33,738 nt of DNA from Sphingobacterium thalpophilum (lineage in GTDB: Bacteria > Bacteroidota > Bacteroidia > B-17B0 > Aurantibacillaceae), in the NCBI GenBank assembly GCA_943325195.2, contig CALPON020000018.1:1-33738 (forward strand), given 5' to 3'. This document shows positions 25,101 through 32,779 of this stretch, in pieces; the stretch's first letter is position 1; every line of letters starts with the position of its first letter. Below the pieces are notes generated by a model that was not told the DNA's origin, ran no database searches, and was given only the letters and a program-made list of their open reading frames with translations. Both the position numbers and the translations under genes were made by a program.

Positions 25101-26708
25101 ACACTTGCAGCACCTCAGGTATCACCTCCCACCAGTACTAGTTACAGTGTGGTCATTACGAATAATACGCCCGGCTATAATTGCACTGCGACCTTGGTCA
25201 CACAAGTGATTGTCCTACCCAATCCAACAGCCAACTTTAGTCTAAATTCTTCTCCGTGCTCCAACACCGTCATCACCAATAATTTTTCTTCCGGTAATCT
25301 GGGACCTGTTCCTTTTCAGTGGGCTTTTGGAAATGGCAGTGGTCCAAATACCAATGTAGCGCCGTTTTATACTTATCCCGGCAACGGTACTTTTTCAGTG
25401 ACACTGACGGTGACGGATATAAATGGCTGTCAGAGTGCACTCACAAATACCATTGCCATTTTTAATTTTACGCCCGGTGTGGTCAGCAGTTCCAGTCTTT
25501 GTTATGGCAATACAACCACGCTAGTCGCACAGGGAGGTAATAGTTATAGCTGGACACCCGCTGCTTCTCTCAGCAGCAGTTTAACTGGTTTGACAGCTGC
25601 CAATCCTACCACCACCACCATTTATACAGTACAGATTGAAAACAATACGCCGGGCTACACCTGCGCTCGGACCTTAACCACACAAATCCTCGTTCGACCC
25701 ACACCGACTGCCAATTTTGATTTTAACATCAATCCCTGCGGCGGGGGTGTTAACTTTATTGATCAGAGTGCCGATGAGGTGGTCAGCTGGAGCTGGACCC
25801 TGACACCGACTCGGACCAGCACGCTTCAGAATCCATATAATTTTTATACAGCAGGGGGACAGTATACCATTACATTAACCACCACCAATATTTACGGCTG
25901 TCCAAATACGCGGACAAAAGACCTCGGCGTTCCTGTGCCGCCCCCATTGCGGGCTTCCGGAGACAGCAGTATCTGCAAGGGTTCAAGTATACAATTGGCT
26001 GCAGAAGGCGGCGTATCCTACGACTGGTCGCCACCGGGGACACTCGATTTTCCGGCTTTAAACAATCCGATTGCTACGCCCTTGGTGACGACCGATTACA
26101 GTGTGAATATTACGACATCGCAGGTGGTGAATGGAAACGTGTGTAAATTTATTCTCACCGTGAAGGTAAAGGTCGATTTGCTGAGTACCACACCCATCAG
26201 TGGCAATGCCAATCCGGTGATAGTGACAGTAGGTGATCCAAGTCAACTGACGTATGTTGGCCAAGCCGGTGCAGTGATTAAATGGTTACCATCTGGTTCA
26301 ACCACTCCAGCCACAGGCTACACTGTGCTGGCATATCCTATGCGACCAACTACCTATACGGCTGTTGCGTCACGCGGTGCCTGCACCGAAGAAGTGGAGG
26401 TGCATGTGGATGCCTACACAGCTGGATGTGCCACCAAGGATTTTTTCATTCCAAATACCTTTACTCCTAACGGCGATGGACATAATGATATCTTATACGT
26501 GCGCAGTCTGAAGACAGATGAACTTTATTTTTCTGTTTATAACCGATGGGGTGAACTTGTTTTTGAAACAACGGATGCAGCGCAGGGTTGGGATGGTCGT
26601 TTCAAAGGCAAGGAGGCCGATTCAGGGGTCTTTGGTTATTATTTGCGCGTGAAGTGCGCAAACGGAGGGGAGACCTTTAGCAAAGGAAATGTGACACTGA
26701 TTCGCTAA
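22140..26708 (+). CDS. Giant secreted surface protein with DUF7948-like N-terminus, SBBP repeats, PKD modules and T9SS type B sorting domain
   Basis: The 1522-aa protein has a signal peptide (RKTFILSLLFLSAFFKAQ). Residues about 35-255 resemble the DUF7948-type N-terminal domain (FTENQGQWEEKILFRS, GIDYELITAVKGMKYNFHI). Residues about 260-780 hold SBBP-type propeller repeats (DVVITKYNSTGNALLFSTYI, DIYLAKFNASGTSLLASTFL, then DAVVCKLNSSLSQLIYSTYL). From about 785 follow PKD-like domains in a tandem module (separate entry). Residues about 1436-1522 are the type B sorting domain: FIPNTFTPNGDGHNDIL, YNRWGELVFET, then GWDGRFKG. Type B domains target export by T9SS and surface attachment or release. 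A role in adhesion or gliding is plausible but not shown. The gene is monocistronic, divergent from der. Confidence 0.92.
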   Translation: MRFRKTFILSLLFLSAFFKAQHQDNPRVVTPHVSPALRFTENQGQWEEKILFRSTLWGGALYVEKNALTFSFFDQKKLSLIHQAGINKGQVTDLTIKRHAYQVRFENANPEPHVEKQQMGSDYENFYLGNDQSRWRGNVHNYHQIFLRALYPGIDYELITAVKGMKYNFHIRAGSEPSQIRMKYDGVDKMYLKDGALYVKLQVNEVKEQRPYAYQRINGEIKEVACSYKLENNVLGFVFPKGYDKKYDLVIDPILVFAAQSGSTADNFGMTATYDAQGNLYAGGTCFDTGYPVSMGAFSTSFNGNPSAGISDVVITKYNSTGNALLFSTYIGGSQAEIVTSLVVDHSNNLCFYGATGSSNFPMLSNSFDASFNGGTGLSFIFNGTSFNFGTDIYLAKFNASGTSLLASTFLGGSGNDGVNHVNHLTVLQFPSFSVLEYFTDSLQFNYGDQYRGEIQVDVANNIYIASSTRSSNFPIVNGFDNSLGGKQDAVVCKLNSSLSQLIYSTYLGGSSNEAGNALIVKDNMEVYVTGGTCSPDFSTTNGAFDQTYNGGSADAFVSHISANGSVLLQSTFLGTSNYDQSYFVQDDKYGNIYLYGQSLGNISVLAASNATAVFSNPGRHQFITRFNSTLATRNLSTVFGSQTTNVDISPCAFAVDKCNNIYLSGWGGNIITQGAPLLSNMPLFQPTQGTTTGFDFYFLGLDSNAQAIKYGSYFGGASSQEHVDGGTSRFDPAGRIYQSACAGCGGFDDWPVTPGAWPLQPGNPNNSFNCNNGVVKLDFQLQTALATIQTATMAGCAPFVATFTSATPPTGSGSTYVWYLAPGQTTSNNPTPTITYTAAGVYTVALVVKDNLTCNKKDSAVTYVTIYPKPTALISFTGAGCSNVISVQANSTGNLGTNPHFWNFAPITSTAAALSYTYPANGNYNLSYTVTDLNGCKDVKTQTVSVFSFSPGAVTSASLCAGKTATLNASGGTSYSWSPTSNLNGSTLAAPQVSPPTSTSYSVVITNNTPGYNCTATLVTQVIVLPNPTANFSLNSSPCSNTVITNNFSSGNLGPVPFQWAFGNGSGPNTNVAPFYTYPGNGTFSVTLTVTDINGCQSALTNTIAIFNFTPGVVSSSSLCYGNTTTLVAQGGNSYSWTPAASLSSSLTGLTAANPTTTTIYTVQIENNTPGYTCARTLTTQILVRPTPTANFDFNINPCGGGVNFIDQSADEVVSWSWTLTPTRTSTLQNPYNFYTAGGQYTITLTTTNIYGCPNTRTKDLGVPVPPPLRASGDSSICKGSSIQLAAEGGVSYDWSPPGTLDFPALNNPIATPLVTTDYSVNITTSQVVNGNVCKFILTVKVKVDLLSTTPISGNANPVIVTVGDPSQLTYVGQAGAVIKWLPSGSTTPATGYTVLAYPMRPTTYTAVASRGACTEEVEVHVDAYTAGCATKDFFIPNTFTPNGDGHNDILYVRSLKTDELYFSVYNRWGELVFETTDAAQGWDGRFKGKEADSGVFGYYLRVKCANGGETFSKGNVTLIR
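24750..26180 (+). repeat. Tandem 158-160-residue PKD plus Ig-like modules inside the giant protein
   Basis: Three successive units begin with P-T-A at nt 24750, 25224 and 25704 (residues 871, 1029 and 1189), giving periods of 474 and 480 nt. Each has a PKD-like half (PTANFSLNSSPCSN, PTANFDFNINPCGG, with YTYPGNGTFSVTLTVTD and NGC) and a second half opening with SLCxGxTxTLxAxGGxSYSW and containing NNTPGY.C. The second unit is the closest to the first; the third is more divergent (SSICKGSSIQLAAEGGVSYDW). This is in-frame domain duplication, not a DNA repeat at nucleotide level. Confidence 0.8.
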
Positions 26709-26779
26709 AACACTACAGATTATTTTTCAGTGGTATTTTTATATTTCTAATTTTTTCTGTAATTTCGCAGTCCTTAAAC

Positions 26780-26854
26780 GGTAGGTATAGCTCAGTTGGT
26801 TAGAGCATCGGTTTGTGGTACCGAGGGTCGTGGGTTCGAGTCCCATTACTTACC
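26780..26854 (+). tRNA. tRNA-His (anticodon GTG)
   Basis: A full cloverleaf can be drawn. G at -1 (26780) pairs with C73 (26854), the mark of tRNA-His. The acceptor arm GTAGGTA pairs with TACTTAC with one G-U. The D arm is GCTC...GAGC. The anticodon arm TCGGT-TTGTGGT-ACCGA carries anticodon GTG. The variable loop is 5 nt, and the T arm GTGGG-TTCGAGT-CCCAT is normal. CCA is not encoded. An imperfect -7 box (TAATTTCG, 26760-26767) lies 12 nt upstream. Confidence 0.97.
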
Positions 26855-26865
26855 CGGAGAAAAAA

Positions 26866-26890
26866 AACCCGGTGAATACCGGGTTTTTTT
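26866..26890 (+). terminator. Intrinsic terminator of tRNA-His
   Basis: AACCCGGT (26866-26873) pairs with ACCGGGTT (26878-26885) around a GAAT loop and is followed by T residues. It begins 11 bp after the tRNA. Confidence 0.9.
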
Positions 26891-26970
26891 ATGGGGATAC
26901 TTGGTGTTTATTCTCGTTTGATTCAAACTTTCCTTTTATAGTTCTGGAATCAAGATTGCATCCTTGGAAC

Positions 26971-27180
26971 ATGAATTATTCACGATTAACGATAGCCTTT
27001 TTTTTTATAGTATTAATCACAGGCTGTCATAAGAAACGGGCTGCCTGCTATGATGAGGCCCTAAAAAAAAGCACAGAGACGGTACGCTGCAGCTCCGATT
27101 GTCCCGGTATAAAAGGCTGCGATGGAAATTTTTACTGTAATGAATGCGTGGCTGCCATGTCTGGCATTCGCCCTGAATAA
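26971..27180 (+). CDS. Small Kazal-like cysteine-rich lipoprotein
   Basis: The 69-aa protein begins with a lipoprotein signal (LTIAFFFIVLITGC, lipobox ITGC, lipidated Cys19). The mature part of about 50 aa has six further Cys: RAAC, VRCSSDCPGIKGCDG, then FYCNEC, followed by VAAMSGI. Spacing and the CPGIKGCDGNFYCNEC core resemble Kazal-type inhibitor domains (C...GCDGxxYxNxC), here in a compact form. It may inhibit proteases at the surface, but many small Kazal-like lipoproteins have no known target. I start at ATG 26971; the frame is open upstream to 26815, but that would run through the tRNA and its terminator. The gene ends at a bidirectional terminator shared with topA. Confidence 0.7.
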   Translation: MNYSRLTIAFFFIVLITGCHKKRAACYDEALKKSTETVRCSSDCPGIKGCDGNFYCNECVAAMSGIRPE

Positions 27181-27211
27181 AAAAAGTCCGGCAAGCGCTG
27201 CCGGACTTTTT
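27181..27211. terminator. Bidirectional terminator between the lipoprotein gene and topA
   Basis: AAAAAGTCCGGC (27181-27192) and GCCGGACTTTTT (27200-27211) form a perfect 12-bp stem around a 7-nt loop, flanked by A and T runs, so it works in both directions. It starts right after the lipoprotein stop and ends 18 bp before the topA stop. Confidence 0.9.
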
Positions 27212-27229
27212 TAATGCTGATACATTTAT

Positions 27230-29875
27230 TTATTTTTTCGTTGCCTTTTTTGCCGCAGCTTTTCTTGGCGCCGCTTTTTTAGATGCTGCTTTTTTTACGG
27301 TTGTTTTCTTTGCCGCTTTCTTTGCAGGTAATTTTTTTATTTTAGCCTCCGTTGATTTTGCCGCACCTTTCTTTCCTTTTTTGTCAAAGGCATTGGGCAC
27401 CTGATCCAGAATCATTTTCTTCACCTCGTCCAGTGCTAGTGTTTTCAGGTCTTCTGGCGTGAAACGTTCTCCTTTATCCGAGCGGAGTTTTAACATGTCT
27501 TTTCCAAAACGAATAAAAGGACCCCAACGGCCATTTTCGATTGCAATTTTTTCTTCCGGCCATTGCTGAATAAACCGATTCGCTTCTTTATCTAATTTTT
27601 TACTGACGAGTTCATCAATATCTCCTTGTGAAAGATTTTCAAAATCGTAAGCACGCGGCACATTGATAAATAAATCGCCGTACTTAATAAATGGTCCAAA
27701 CCGACCTTTTCCTTTTGTAACGGGGTTTCCATTAAAAAAAGCGACAGGGGCATCCGCTAATTCTTTTTCAGTAATGAGCGCAACTGCCCGGTCCATATCT
27801 ACTTTCACCGGATCTTCAGAGCGCGGGATGGAAATGTAAGCCTCACCCCATTTCACATAGGGACCGAAACGTCCAACACCTATGATCACTTCTTTTGATT
27901 TATAATCGCCAAGATTGTGCGGTAATTTAAAAAGATCGAGCGCATCTTCTAGGCTGATGGTCTCAATACTTTGTTCCTTGCGCAAGCTTGCAAAGGTTGC
28001 TTTTTCGCCGGTCTCTTCATTGGTTTCTCCAATTTGTGCAAGAGGACCAAAGCGGCCAATTCGCACCAGAACTGGTTTACCGGACTTCGGGTCTATTCCT
28101 AAGGCACGTTCACCGCTGGCGCGTTCAGAATGATCGGTGGTTCTTTCAACCGTTGCGTGAAACGGTTTATAAAACTCTGCCAACATATCCGTCCATTTCA
28201 TGTTACCTTCCGCAATTTCATCAAACTCTTCTTCCACTTTCGCTGTGAAGTTAAAATCGAGGATGTCCGGAAAATATTGAAGCAGAAAATCATTCACGAC
28301 CATTCCAATGTCGGTAGGAAATAACTTATTCTTCTCTGCACCCGTGTTTTCGGTCTTTACTTCTTTCTTAATGGCAGCGGAAGTCAGAGTGAGTGTCGTG
28401 TAATTTCGTGGTGATCCCTCACGGTCTGTTTTTTCGACGTAATTTCTTTTTTGAACAGTCGAAATGGTCGGCGCATAAGTAGAAGGACGTCCAATACCAA
28501 GTTCTTCGAGCTTCTTCACCAGACTGGCTTCCGTGTAACGCGGAGGATGATGCGTGAAACGCTCCTGAGCTGCGATCTCGCGCATAGTCAGGCGGTCACC
28601 GGTTTTCATTGGAGGGAGAATACTTTCATTTTCCTCCGAATTTTCTTCCTCCTCCTCATCACGACTTTCCATGTACACCTTAAGAAAACCATCAAATTTG
28701 AGGACTTCACCTTGCGCTACGAAAAGTTCTGGACGCGTGCTGATACCAATTTTTGCAGTCGTTTTTTCAAGTTCTGCATCCGCCATCTGACTAGCGATTG
28801 TTCTTTTCCAAATCAGATCGTACAGACGTTGTTCATTCCTTTCGCCAGTTATGGATGTGTTTTGAATATAGGTGGGACGAATGGCCTCGTGCGCCTCTTG
28901 CGCACCTTTTGACTTGTTTTTGTATTGACGGGGGAAGTGATACTTCTCGCCATAATTTGCAGTGATCGCTTCCTTTGCCTGTCCCAGTGCAGTTTCCGAC
29001 AAATTTACCGAATCGGTACGCATGTAAGTGATTTTCCCAGCTTCGTAAAGACGTTGTGCAACAACCATTGTTTGCGATACGCTAAAACCTAATTTCCGGG
29101 ACGCTTCCTGCTGAAGGGTGGATGTGGTGAAGGGTGCGCTTGGCGTGCGTTTCGCGGGTTTGGTCTCCACGCTGGTGATGGTAAATAAAGCAGCCTTGCA
29201 TTTTTCAAGAAATTCCTGTGCTTCTGGCTCTGTCTTGAAACGCGCTTCCAGTTCGGCCTTCATCACCGCTTTTTCGCCGACGATAAAAACAGCACTGACT
29301 TTAAAAGCAGAAGTCGATTTAAATGACTGAACTTCCCGCTCCCGCTCCACAATAAGTCGCACAGCTACCGATTGGACGCGACCTGCCGAAAGACTTGGAC
29401 GAATTTTTTTCCATAAAATCGGCGACAGTTCGAAGCCGACCAAGCGATCTAAAATGCGACGTGCCTGCTGCGCGTTTACAAGATTAATGTCGATTTCGCG
29501 CGGATTCTGTATGGCTTTCAGAATCGCAGGTTTTGTGATCTCATGAAACACAATCCGTTTTGTGTTTTGCTTATTCAGACCTAGGGTCTCGAATAAATGC
29601 CAGCTAATGGCCTCTCCCTCACGGTCCTCATCGGACGCGAGCCAGACCATTTCGGCAGTTTTACACAATTTTTTTAATTCGGCAATGACCCGTTCCTTAT
29701 CGGGCTGCACCTCATAGGTGGGTGTAAAGTTTTTCTCCACATCAATACCATAGCCCTTTTTAACAAGGTCCCTCACATGTCCGAAACTCGATTTTACTGT
29801 ATAATCCTTGCCCAAGAAACCTTCAATCGTTTTTGCCTTGGCAGGGGACTCGACAATGACCAGATTTTTACTCAT
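27230..29875 (-). CDS. topA: DNA topoisomerase I (type IA)
   Basis: TopA relaxes negative supercoils through a transient 5'-phosphotyrosine. The N-terminal Toprim domain has SKNLVIVESPAKAKTIEGFL (Glu9) and the acidic triad in SDEDREGE (Asp82, Asp84). The active-site Tyr284 lies in ITYMRTDS. From about 590, four C-terminal repeats carry GRFGP or GRWGP (VRIGRFGPLAQIG, VGVGRFGPYVKWG-like, KGRFGPFIKYG, NGRWGPFIRFG), which replace the zinc fingers of the E. coli enzyme. The last 50 or so residues are a Lys/Ala tail (KKAAKKTTVKKAASKKA), like histone-H1-type tails, probably aiding DNA binding. At 881 aa it is the usual Bacteroidota length. The start is ATG 29875. Confidence 0.97.
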   Translation of the reverse strand: MSKNLVIVESPAKAKTIEGFLGKDYTVKSSFGHVRDLVKKGYGIDVEKNFTPTYEVQPDKERVIAELKKLCKTAEMVWLASDEDREGEAISWHLFETLGLNKQNTKRIVFHEITKPAILKAIQNPREIDINLVNAQQARRILDRLVGFELSPILWKKIRPSLSAGRVQSVAVRLIVEREREVQSFKSTSAFKVSAVFIVGEKAVMKAELEARFKTEPEAQEFLEKCKAALFTITSVETKPAKRTPSAPFTTSTLQQEASRKLGFSVSQTMVVAQRLYEAGKITYMRTDSVNLSETALGQAKEAITANYGEKYHFPRQYKNKSKGAQEAHEAIRPTYIQNTSITGERNEQRLYDLIWKRTIASQMADAELEKTTAKIGISTRPELFVAQGEVLKFDGFLKVYMESRDEEEEENSEENESILPPMKTGDRLTMREIAAQERFTHHPPRYTEASLVKKLEELGIGRPSTYAPTISTVQKRNYVEKTDREGSPRNYTTLTLTSAAIKKEVKTENTGAEKNKLFPTDIGMVVNDFLLQYFPDILDFNFTAKVEEEFDEIAEGNMKWTDMLAEFYKPFHATVERTTDHSERASGERALGIDPKSGKPVLVRIGRFGPLAQIGETNEETGEKATFASLRKEQSIETISLEDALDLFKLPHNLGDYKSKEVIIGVGRFGPYVKWGEAYISIPRSEDPVKVDMDRAVALITEKELADAPVAFFNGNPVTKGKGRFGPFIKYGDLFINVPRAYDFENLSQGDIDELVSKKLDKEANRFIQQWPEEKIAIENGRWGPFIRFGKDMLKLRSDKGERFTPEDLKTLALDEVKKMILDQVPNAFDKKGKKGAAKSTEAKIKKLPAKKAAKKTTVKKAASKKAAPRKAAAKKATKK

Positions 29876-30059
29876 TCTTATATAGATGTATGAAAAGTTG
29901 TATCAATTTTGAAGCCGAAACTCCGTAAATGCATTTTAAAATTGGGCAAAGGAAAAAAAATATTCATCAGAAACACAAATAATAAGTTCTTTTATCTTGA
30001 AATCGGACAAGAAATCCTCCATTAAACGTTAAAAAGATGTCAATTTGTCATTCATTTTG

Positions 30060-30067
30060 TATTTTTG
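30060..30067 (+). promoter_or_regulatory. -7 promoter box of the miaB operon
   Basis: TATTTTTG at 30060-30067 matches TAnnTTTG, 9 nt before the miaB ATG at 30077. No TTG lies at the ideal -33 distance. The TTG at 30065 that could extend miaB lies inside this box. Confidence 0.6.
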
Positions 30068-30076
30068 GGACACAAA

Positions 30077-31510
30077 ATGAACCAAGGGGATAAAATTATT
30101 GATGAAAAAGTTCAGGGTACGGCTCTGATTATTGACACGAAGGTGGTGGGTGGTAAAAAACTCTTTTTAGAGAGTTACGGCTGTCAAATGAATTTCAGCG
30201 ACAGTGAAATTGTGGCTTCCATTTTAATGAAGGAAGGCTTTTCTACGACTGATGATTTTGAGGAGGCAGATGTAATTTTTTTGAATACCTGCGCCATTCG
30301 CGAAAATGCAGAATTACGCGTCCGCAACCGATTAAATGATTTTAAGCGGGTGAAGAAAAAAAATCCAGCCGCTCTAGTGGGTGTGCTTGGTTGTATGGCT
30401 GAGCGCCTGAAAGCGCAGTTGATGGAAGAAGAAAAGTTGGTGGACATGGTTGTAGGTCCCGATGCATACCGTGATTTACCCAATCTGATTGAAGAGGCGG
30501 GGGAGGGACACAAAGCCATTAATGTGATTCTGAGCAAAGAAGAAACCTATGCGGACTTGACGCCGGTTCGTCTCGGCACCAATGGTGTTCAGGCTTATAT
30601 TAGTATTATGCGTGGTTGTGATAACATGTGTAGTTTTTGCGTGGTACCCTTTACCAGGGGACGGGAGCGTAGCCGTGATCCCGAAAGCATTGTTGCAGAA
30701 GCACGTGATTTATTTGAGAAGGGCTATCGGGAGGTGACGCTTCTTGGTCAGAACGTCGACAGTTATTTGTGGAGTGGCGGTGGATTGCGCAAAGAGACGC
30801 TCACGGACGAGCAGAAAGCCGCTTCGGTAAATTTCGCGGGTCTGTTGGAAAAGGTTGCTTTAATTGACCCCCTCTTGAGGGTTCGTTTTAGTACCTCGCA
30901 TCCCAAAGACATGACGGATGAGGTGCTAGAAACTATTGCGAAACATCATAATATTTGTAAGTACATCCATTTACCGGTTCAGAGCGGGAGTACGCGTCTA
31001 CTCGAAATGATGAACCGTGGTTACAGCAGGGAGTGGTATCTGGATCGTATGGCGGCCATTGAGCGCATCCTTCCGGGTTGCGGTATCAGTACCGATATCA
31101 TCACTGGTTTTTGTTCAGAGACCGAAGAAGATCATGAGATGACCCTGAGTCTGATGCGCACGATAAACTATGATTTTGCCTACATGTTTGCTTACAGCGA
31201 ACGTCCTAAAACACTGGCAGAACGCAAGTATGCGGATGATGTGCCAGAGTTAGTAAAGAAGCGTCGTCTAGCTGAGGTGGTTGATCTGCAGCGTGCCAGC
31301 AGTAAGAGTAGGACAGAAGTGGGCGTCGGTAAAACACATGAAGTGCTAATCGAAGGATTCAGTAAAAAATCAGAGGAGATGCTCATGGGTCGTAACTCTC
31401 AAAATGCCGTGGTTGTTTTCCCGAAGGGCGACCATAAAAAAGGCGATTACGTCCTGGTGAAAGCACACAGTTGCACACCAAGTACGTTAATCGGAGAAGT
31501 GATAGGGTGA
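30077..31510 (+). CDS. miaB: tRNA-2-methylthio-N6-(dimethylallyl)adenosine methylthiotransferase MiaB
   Basis: MiaB is a radical-SAM enzyme that adds the 2-methylthio group to i6A37 in tRNAs reading UNN codons. The 477-aa protein has the N-terminal iron-sulfur domain with Cys36 (LESYGCQMN), Cys72 (NTCAIREN) and Cys106 (GCMAER). The radical-SAM motif CxxxCxxC is at Cys181, Cys185 and Cys188 ([11 protein letters not shown]). Downstream are HLPVQSGS and [13 protein letters not shown], and a C-terminal TRAM domain with [10 protein letters not shown] and VLVKAH. ATG 30077 is chosen because the TTG at 30065 lies in the -7 box. It heads the operon, 33 bp before the sigma-54 activator; a small 5-bp hairpin (31517-31531) sits in that gap. 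Confidence 0.97.
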   Translation: MNQGDKIIDEKVQGTALIIDTKVVGGKKLFLESYGCQMNFSDSEIVASILMKEGFSTTDDFEEADVIFLNTCAIRENAELRVRNRLNDFKRVKKKNPAALVGVLGCMAERLKAQLMEEEKLVDMVVGPDAYRDLPNLIEEAGEGHKAINVILSKEETYADLTPVRLGTNGVQAYISIMRGCDNMCSFCVVPFTRGRERSRDPESIVAEARDLFEKGYREVTLLGQNVDSYLWSGGGLRKETLTDEQKAASVNFAGLLEKVALIDPLLRVRFSTSHPKDMTDEVLETIAKHHNICKYIHLPVQSGSTRLLEMMNRGYSREWYLDRMAAIERILPGCGISTDIITGFCSETEEDHEMTLSLMRTINYDFAYMFAYSERPKTLAERKYADDVPELVKKRRLAEVVDLQRASSKSRTEVGVGKTHEVLIEGFSKKSEEMLMGRNSQNAVVVFPKGDHKKGDYVLVKAHSCTPSTLIGEVIG

Positions 31511-31543
31511 TTAACCGCGGAGTACTTCCGCATTTAAGACAAC

Positions 31544-32779
31544 ATGAATACACAGGAACTCAAACAGAAGTTTGGAATAATAGGCAGTAATGTTTTGCTA
31601 GCGCGTGCTGTCGATATTGCTCGCCAGGTAGCACCCACCGACCTCAATGTGGTCATTAACGGGGAAAGCGGCACTGGTAAAGAGGTTTTTCCTCAAATCA
31701 TTCATCAAAACAGTTCACGGAAGCATGGGCCTTATATCGCAGTTAACTGTGGCGCTATTCCTGAAGGCACGATCGATAGTGAGTTGTTTGGACATGAAAA
31801 AGGCGCCTTTACGGGAGCGACAGAGGCACGTAAGGGCTATTTTGAAGTCGCTAATACCGGCACTATTTTTCTGGATGAAGTGGGGGAGCTGCCCCTTGCC
31901 ACTCAGGCACGACTACTGCGTGTGCTGGAGGCAGGTGAGTACATTCGTGTAGGTAGCAGCAAAGTGCAGAAAACAGATGTGCGCGTCGTCGCCGCCACCA
32001 ATATTAATTTTTATCAGGCGCTGGAAAAAGAAAAGTTCCGGTCGGATTTATATTACCGTCTCAATACCGTTCCTATTTACCTGCCGCCCCTGCGCGAGCG
32101 GAAAGAAGATATTCATTTATTGTTTCGCAAGTTTGCGAATGATTTTGCAGCGAAATACAGAATGCCGGTTGTACGGCTCACTGCCGACGCAGAGCAGGTG
32201 CTGGTCAATTATTACTGGCCGGGAAATATCCGTCAGCTTAAAAATATTGCCGAACAGATTTCTATAATTGAAAAGAGCCGGGAGATTAATGCCGAAGAGT
32301 TAATTAAATATCTGCCGCAATACAGTTCTAATAATGTTCCTAGTGTGCGGAGCGATAATCCTCTTGGTTTTAATTCATTTGAAAATGACCGGGAGATTAT
32401 TTTTAAAGTGCTGCGTGACACCCGAACAGAACTAAATGAACTTAAAAAACTAGTATACGATCTGGTGAGCAGTTCCGGTGCCTCTTTAAAATCCATTCCA
32501 GCAGATCAGTTGCAATTAATTAATCGTAATTTTAAATCTGAAAATGAATCGTCGGCTCACAATGCTGTAACAATTCATAATTCCGCACTGCCTTCTGTCA
32601 ATCAGTCCACTCAAGTGATTGAAGTCGAAGAGACCCTTTCCTTGCAAGAGAAAGAAATTGATATGATTAAAAAAGCCTTACGGAAATATAAAGGCAAACG
32701 GAAAAATGCGGCAAAAGAACTGGGTATCAGTGAACGAACGCTTTACCGGAAAATAAATGAGTACGCCATTGAGGAATAA
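31544..32779 (+). CDS. Sigma-54-dependent transcription activator without a sensor domain
   Basis: The 411-aa protein begins directly with the AAA+ domain; there is no receiver, GAF or PAS domain. Walker A is GESGTGKE at 40-47 and the sigma-54 contact loop GAFTGA is at 87-92, then the Walker B FLDEVGELP. The sensor region LPPLRERKEDI is also present. A linker of about 100 residues follows, and a Fis-type helix-turn-helix closes the protein (RKNAAKELGISERTLYRKI). Such proteins drive RpoN promoters; this one must be controlled by level or by a partner protein. The same gene order (miaB, this activator, lptE) recurs in Bacteroidota, from general knowledge. Its target is unknown. The last 23 bp overlap lptE. 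Confidence 0.94.
   Translation: MNTQELKQKFGIIGSNVLLARAVDIARQVAPTDLNVVINGESGTGKEVFPQIIHQNSSRKHGPYIAVNCGAIPEGTIDSELFGHEKGAFTGATEARKGYFEVANTGTIFLDEVGELPLATQARLLRVLEAGEYIRVGSSKVQKTDVRVVAATNINFYQALEKEKFRSDLYYRLNTVPIYLPPLRERKEDIHLLFRKFANDFAAKYRMPVVRLTADAEQVLVNYYWPGNIRQLKNIAEQISIIEKSREINAEELIKYLPQYSSNNVPSVRSDNPLGFNSFENDREIIFKVLRDTRTELNELKKLVYDLVSSSGASLKSIPADQLQLINRNFKSENESSAHNAVTIHNSALPSVNQSTQVIEVEETLSLQEKEIDMIKKALRKYKGKRKNAAKELGISERTLYRKINEYAIEE

Noticed and set aside
26815-26970. Longer version of the Kazal-like protein (121 aa)
   Set aside because: The extra part would be translated from the tRNA-His and its terminator; ATG 26971 gives a perfect lipoprotein signal.
31517-31531. Small hairpin GCGGA-GTACT-TCCGC between miaB and the sigma-54 activator
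   Set aside because: Only 5 bp and no T run, so it is unlikely to terminate transcription; it may be chance.
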